Below are positions 60,526 to 64,000 of a stretch of 64,000 nucleotides of DNA, piece by piece. The position numbers and the translations under genes are program-made. The notes under the pieces are model-generated. The model had not been told where the DNA came from and did no database searches. It saw nothing but the letters and a program-made list of their open reading frames with translations. Position 1 is the stretch's first letter, and each line of letters begins with the position of its first letter. Source of the stretch: Psychrobacillus sp. OK028 (GTDB lineage Bacteria > Bacillota > Bacilli > Bacillales_A > Planococcaceae); the NCBI RefSeq assembly GCF_900103605.1, contig NZ_FNHY01000004.1, forward strand, positions 124,001 to 188,000, read 5' to 3'.

Positions 60526-62245
60526 CAGGCTCGCCCCCCTCTTGTTGTGATTCAGCTATTGCTTTATAGAGAGAAGAGCTTTCCATTAACTCCTCATGTG
60601 TACCATAAGCAGATACTTGACCTTCTTCTAATAGTAAAATGTGATCCGCACCTTTTGCAGTTCTAATTTTTTGTGTAATAACTAACATTGTTGCATTTTC
60701 TTCCTCTAGTGCTTCCCATAATGCGTTTTCTGTCGACACATCTAATGCGCTTGTACTATCATCTAATAATAAAATTTCCGGCTTTCTAACGAGTGCACGT
60801 GCGATGGAAAGTCTCTGTTTTTGTCCACCAGAAAGGTTGACTCCCTTTTGACCAACTCTCGTATTATATTGGTCTGGGAATTGTTCAATAGAGTCATGGA
60901 TTTGCGCTTGTTTTGCGGCTTCCCTCAACAGCTCTTCTGTTGCAGCCTGATCTCCCCACCCTAGATTTTCCTGAATACTTCCTGTAAAAAGAATAGATTG
61001 CTGAGGAACAAGACCAATAATCTTTCTCAGTTCTTCTAGCGGCCATTCTTTAACATCGATTCCATCTATTAAAATAGCACCTTTAGTTGTATCAAAAAAC
61101 CTTGGGATTAGGTTGAGTAGCGTCGATTTACCAGAACCAGTTGCTCCCATAATCGCTAGCTTCGATCCTGGTTTAACCTTAAAAGATACATCACTTAATA
61201 CAGGCACATCTGTCGTAGGATAATGAAATGACACATGCCTAAATTCAATTTCTCCTATTCCTGGAGCTGTCTCTTCTGAATCTGTATTGATAATTTCAAT
61301 TCCATCTTCTACAAGGAGCACTTCCTCCATACGCTCAGAGGATGCTTTTGCTCTTGAGAAGAAAATAATGATGAAAGCAAACATAGAGAAGGCACCAGTC
61401 ATACGCATCGCATAGTTAATGATAGCTACAAGCTCTCCTAGTTCCACAGCTCCTGTTTGAATTTCTTTAGCACCAAACCAGAGAACTGCCAACAAACTCA
61501 CATTCATGACAAACAGTAGGACAGGCAATATTAACTCCATGATTCGGAACGCCTTTACATTATCCATTTTCAGGTTATCCGCAACTGTTGCAAAGCGACT
61601 CGATTCAAAATTGCCACGCAAATACGCTTTTATTAGCCGCACTGCCTGTAAATTTTCTTGTATCTTCCTTGTGACTTGGTCTACCCTTTTTTGAACTTTC
61701 CCAAATAGTTTTAAACCATTCCGACTCATTATGTATAGGAATACTACTAAAAAAGGAGCACCAATTACTAAAAACATAGCTAAATATGGATTCACGATAA
61801 AGGACATAATGATACTCCCAACAACTAGCAAGGGTGCACGGAGCATAATACGTAATCCCATAAAGATTAGATTTTGTGTGATTGTTACATCCGTAGTTAA
61901 ACGTGTGATTAAACTTGCTGTAGGAAATTTTAAAAAAGTAGCCATCGTAAAAGCCTGCACTTTTTTAAATAGCGCCTGACGTATATCATATCCATAGCTT
62001 TGAACAACATGCGAAGCGATAAATGTATTAGTTACTCCTGCTAAAAATGCCAAAAACGATATTCCTAGCATAATACTGCCCCAAAAAATAATAGCTTGCT
62101 GATCTCCAGCTAAAATCCCATCATCAATAATGATAGCGATTAGCAATGGTTGAATAAGCTCTACAGAAAGCTCCACTAACATTAACACTAAAGCGAAAAT
62201 TACCAACATTCTATATGGAGATAAATAAGAAAAAATAGTCTTCAA
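60509..62245 (-). CDS. Heterodimeric ABC multidrug exporter, subunit with degenerate catalytic residues (YfiB-like)
   Basis: This is a 578-residue half-transporter with six helices (about 15-300) and an NBD. It has Walker A GATGSGKST and a canonical signature LSGGQKQRLSIARAL. Walker B ends LLLDDSTSALD, where Asp replaces the catalytic Glu, and the H-loop position reads ITQKIRT with Gln for His. So the site formed with its own Walker B cannot hydrolyse well, while its signature completes the partner's active site. TTG start 62245 with GGGGTG upstream. First gene of the exporter operon. Confidence 0.9.
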   Translation of the reverse strand: MKTIFSYLSPYRMLVIFALVLMLVELSVELIQPLLIAIIIDDGILAGDQQAIIFWGSIMLGISFLAFLAGVTNTFIASHVVQSYGYDIRQALFKKVQAFTMATFLKFPTASLITRLTTDVTITQNLIFMGLRIMLRAPLLVVGSIIMSFIVNPYLAMFLVIGAPFLVVFLYIMSRNGLKLFGKVQKRVDQVTRKIQENLQAVRLIKAYLRGNFESSRFATVADNLKMDNVKAFRIMELILPVLLFVMNVSLLAVLWFGAKEIQTGAVELGELVAIINYAMRMTGAFSMFAFIIIFFSRAKASSERMEEVLLVEDGIEIINTDSEETAPGIGEIEFRHVSFHYPTTDVPVLSDVSFKVKPGSKLAIMGATGSGKSTLLNLIPRFFDTTKGAILIDGIDVKEWPLEELRKIIGLVPQQSILFTGSIQENLGWGDQAATEELLREAAKQAQIHDSIEQFPDQYNTRVGQKGVNLSGGQKQRLSIARALVRKPEILLLDDSTSALDVSTENALWEALEEENATMLVITQKIRTAKGADHILLLEEGQVSAYGTHEELMESSSLYKAIAESQQEGGEPDELHS

Positions 62246-62327
62246 AATGGAAACACCCCTAGATTCTTCGACACTCGAATTAATTACTGTAAAATCTATT
62301 ATGCCATAAAATTATCTGAAGATATAG

Positions 62328-62366
62328 AAAAAGATGACTTAATATTACCAAAGTCATCCTTTTCTT
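62328..62366 (-). terminator. Terminator of the EamA gene
   Basis: AAAAGATGACTT pairs with AAGTCATCCTTTT (one mismatch) around a 10-nt loop, overlapping the stop. The minus strand continues with TTTTTC. Confidence 0.7.
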
Positions 62367-63283
62367 TTACGCATCCATTTAATTTCCCCTGCAATAGACA
62401 GCCATGTAACAAATACAAGCATGACAATAACACCAATATATTGCCAAACCCCAAGTATTTGACTAAACCAGAAGACGGAAATAATCATCGCGGTTAGTGG
62501 CTCAATACTGGATAATATACTTGTTTCCACAGCAGTTATGTATTTCATGCTTGATAAAAATAATATAAATGCAACGGTTCCGATCAATATAACAATGACG
62601 ACAATCAAGTTTAAAGGGTATGCTGCAAGATAGATCCATTCATCTGTATTCCATATTTGTGTAACCAGCGCAAGCACTACCCCACCGATTAGCATTCCCC
62701 AGCCGACAACAACGAGAACTCCCCATTCTTTCATCAACCTAGCTGGATATACAGTATAAATAGAAAATGCTACCCCTACTGCCATTCCCCAAAGTAAAGC
62801 TTCCCTACTTATTAACAATATGCTCACATTTGCATTCGTTAATAATAGAAACAAACCAATTAATGTACCGATAATACCTATAACCTGATATTTAGGTGGA
62901 AATACTTTGTTCCTCCAGGACAAATATAAAATAATATAAACCGGTCCTAAAAATTGAAGCAATGTAGCGATCGATGCATTACTCGCCTCAATTGCTGCAA
63001 CAAATGTATACTGTACCCCCAACATTCCTAATACGCCGAAAACAATTAGTTGTTTGAGCCAACTGACATCTTTCCATATAAGAAAAATTCGCTTCCCTGT
63101 GATAAATAAATAAAGCAATATACATAAACCAGCTGTTATTAAGCGAACCGTTAAGAAAAAAGAAACGGATAAGCTAGTATTATTTAATATCCATTCCATC
63201 ATAGGTCCTGATGCACCCCATAAAATAGAACCTAAAACTATGAGTAATATACCTTTGGACCTTACAAACTTATTTTCAGTCAT
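62354..63283 (-). CDS. EamA/DMT-superfamily transporter
   Basis: This is a 309-residue protein with ten membrane helices in two five-helix EamA repeats. The first is GILLIVLGSILWGASGPMMEWILN...LRFFLTVRLITAG-like, beginning near residue 10. The second begins near residue 150 (REALLWGMAVGVAFSIYTVYPARLMKEWG...SILSSIEPLTAMIISVFWF). Such carriers export amino acids, nucleobases or other metabolites. Start choice is uncertain: ATG 63283 or TTG 63292. No regulator is adjacent on this side. Confidence 0.87.
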   Translation of the reverse strand: MTENKFVRSKGILLIVLGSILWGASGPMMEWILNNTSLSVSFFLTVRLITAGLCILLYLFITGKRIFLIWKDVSWLKQLIVFGVLGMLGVQYTFVAAIEASNASIATLLQFLGPVYIILYLSWRNKVFPPKYQVIGIIGTLIGLFLLLTNANVSILLISREALLWGMAVGVAFSIYTVYPARLMKEWGVLVVVGWGMLIGGVVLALVTQIWNTDEWIYLAAYPLNLIVVIVILIGTVAFILFLSSMKYITAVETSILSSIEPLTAMIISVFWFSQILGVWQYIGVIVMLVFVTWLSIAGEIKWMRKRKG

Positions 63284-63413
63284 ATTTTCCAACTACTTTC
63301 CGAAGTACTTTTTACCCACCTATATATTTTCTTATGAATATATGGTATTATACTCATGACTAATTTATTGAAACCATAAAAAATAATCCCAGAATATTTA
63401 AGGAGGCTTGAAT

Positions 63414-64000
63414 ATGTTTCTCAAAGAAGAAGAATCTTTAAACTTAAGCAACACTGTCTTTAGCAACTTGCCAACACCTTGTTTTATGACAGATAACGAG
63501 GGCAAGATTGTCTGGTGGAGCCAAGAAGCCGAAAAACAATTTGGTTACTCTATTATTGACTTACAAAACACAGATGTACCACTTTTTACTGACTATACAC
63601 AAGGACACTTTAATGCAAATTGGGAAACTATTTTACATACAGAAGATCCTTTTGAAGTAAGCCCCGTAGTCCTTTATTCGAAAGATAAAAAAGCTATAAA
63701 AACATCCATTGTTGCAAAGTCCTTTGCCTATCAGGATATGCGCTATGTATTATTTCAGATTAAAACAGATACAAGTAATTTATTGGAAGCATCTTCTTTT
63801 CAAGAAGTTCAACTTATAAAAAAAGGATTGTCCAATTCTTTCATGGTCGTTTATATTGATCCTGAAGGGCTAATCATGCATGCTAACGATAAGTTTTTGA
63901 AAAAAAGTGGTTGGACTCCTAAACGAATCATCGGAAAATCTTTTTGGCAGCTACTACCGGATACTCCTGAATATATAGCAATTGGGAAACAGATTATTAC
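63414..64000 (+). CDS. PAS-domain sensor protein, partial (runs off the window)
   Basis: The frame is open from ATG 63414 (AAGGAGG upstream) to the window end, 195 codons. PAS 1 covers about residues 12-120 (NLPTPCFMTDNEGKIVWWSQEAEKQFGYSIIDLQ). PAS 2 begins near residue 137 (SNSFMVVYIDPEGLIMHANDKFLKKSGWTPKRIIGKSFWQLLPD). No signal peptide or membrane helix precedes them, so it senses in the cytoplasm. The output domain (chemoreceptor, kinase, diguanylate cyclase or activator) is beyond the edge and cannot be guessed. Confidence 0.85.
   Translation, partial: MFLKEEESLNLSNTVFSNLPTPCFMTDNEGKIVWWSQEAEKQFGYSIIDLQNTDVPLFTDYTQGHFNANWETILHTEDPFEVSPVVLYSKDKKAIKTSIVAKSFAYQDMRYVLFQIKTDTSNLLEASSFQEVQLIKKGLSNSFMVVYIDPEGLIMHANDKFLKKSGWTPKRIIGKSFWQLLPDTPEYIAIGKQII

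Overview
The window is a low-GC Bacillota chromosome segment. Gene families, strong AGGAGG ribosome sites, frequent TTG and GTG starts and the YfiBC, YbaK, DegV, PlsY and TopB homologues point to Bacillaceae or Planococcaceae (a Psychrobacillus- or Lysinibacillus-like bacterium). The genus is a guess from gene content. There is no rRNA, no convincing tRNA, no CRISPR array and no intact prophage.

Layout. 0-8.6 kb: a lipoprotein, an SDR threonine dehydrogenase and its partner KBL ligase separated by an ECF sigma/anti-sigma pair, then an ATPase, a YczE-like membrane protein, YbaK and a hypothetical protein. 9.4-16.4 kb: a chemoreceptor, topoisomerase III, a second sigma/anti-sigma pair and an FMN reductase. 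16.5-32.2 kb: mostly housekeeping genes (antiporter, PseG-like protein, ABC-F ATPase, a third ECF sigma, CNNM protein, M20 dipeptidase, nitroreductase, PlsY, DegV, amidase, DUF2804). 32.4-37.3 kb: an iron locus, with a ferredoxin-NADP reductase divergent from a four-gene siderophore importer across a near-perfect Fur box. 37.4-40.7 kb: two large palindromic repeats, a glycerophosphodiesterase, an ATPase and an aldo/keto reductase.

40.8-48.1 kb is the most unusual region. Accessory genes (acetyltransferase, small membrane proteins, a broken SUKH-like gene, a methyltransferase, an MFS pump) all lie on the minus strand. Copies of a ~45-105 bp two-hairpin repeat with the core CCGTTAGTT lie between most of them, all in one orientation and usually just 3' of a stop codon. 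This looks like an integron cassette array, but no integrase is visible and the core is not the classical attC core. An IS110-family element sits exactly in one repeat core, and its leader can fold into a two-loop bridge-RNA-like structure whose first loop contains the same core.

48.2-56.6 kb: a LysR regulator, an Opp/Dpp-type importer and an M20D amidohydrolase form a peptide or acyl-amino-acid uptake and cleavage module. It is bracketed by two copies of another ~50 bp repeat. 56.7-64 kb: two decayed genes, a double-GNAT protein, a YfiB/YfiC-like heterodimeric ABC exporter, an EamA transporter and the start of a PAS-domain protein.

Four intergenic sites also carry degenerate tandem repeats with a nearly exact 21-bp period, in two unrelated sequence families (TTAGTTGGAA and CGAGAGTA).
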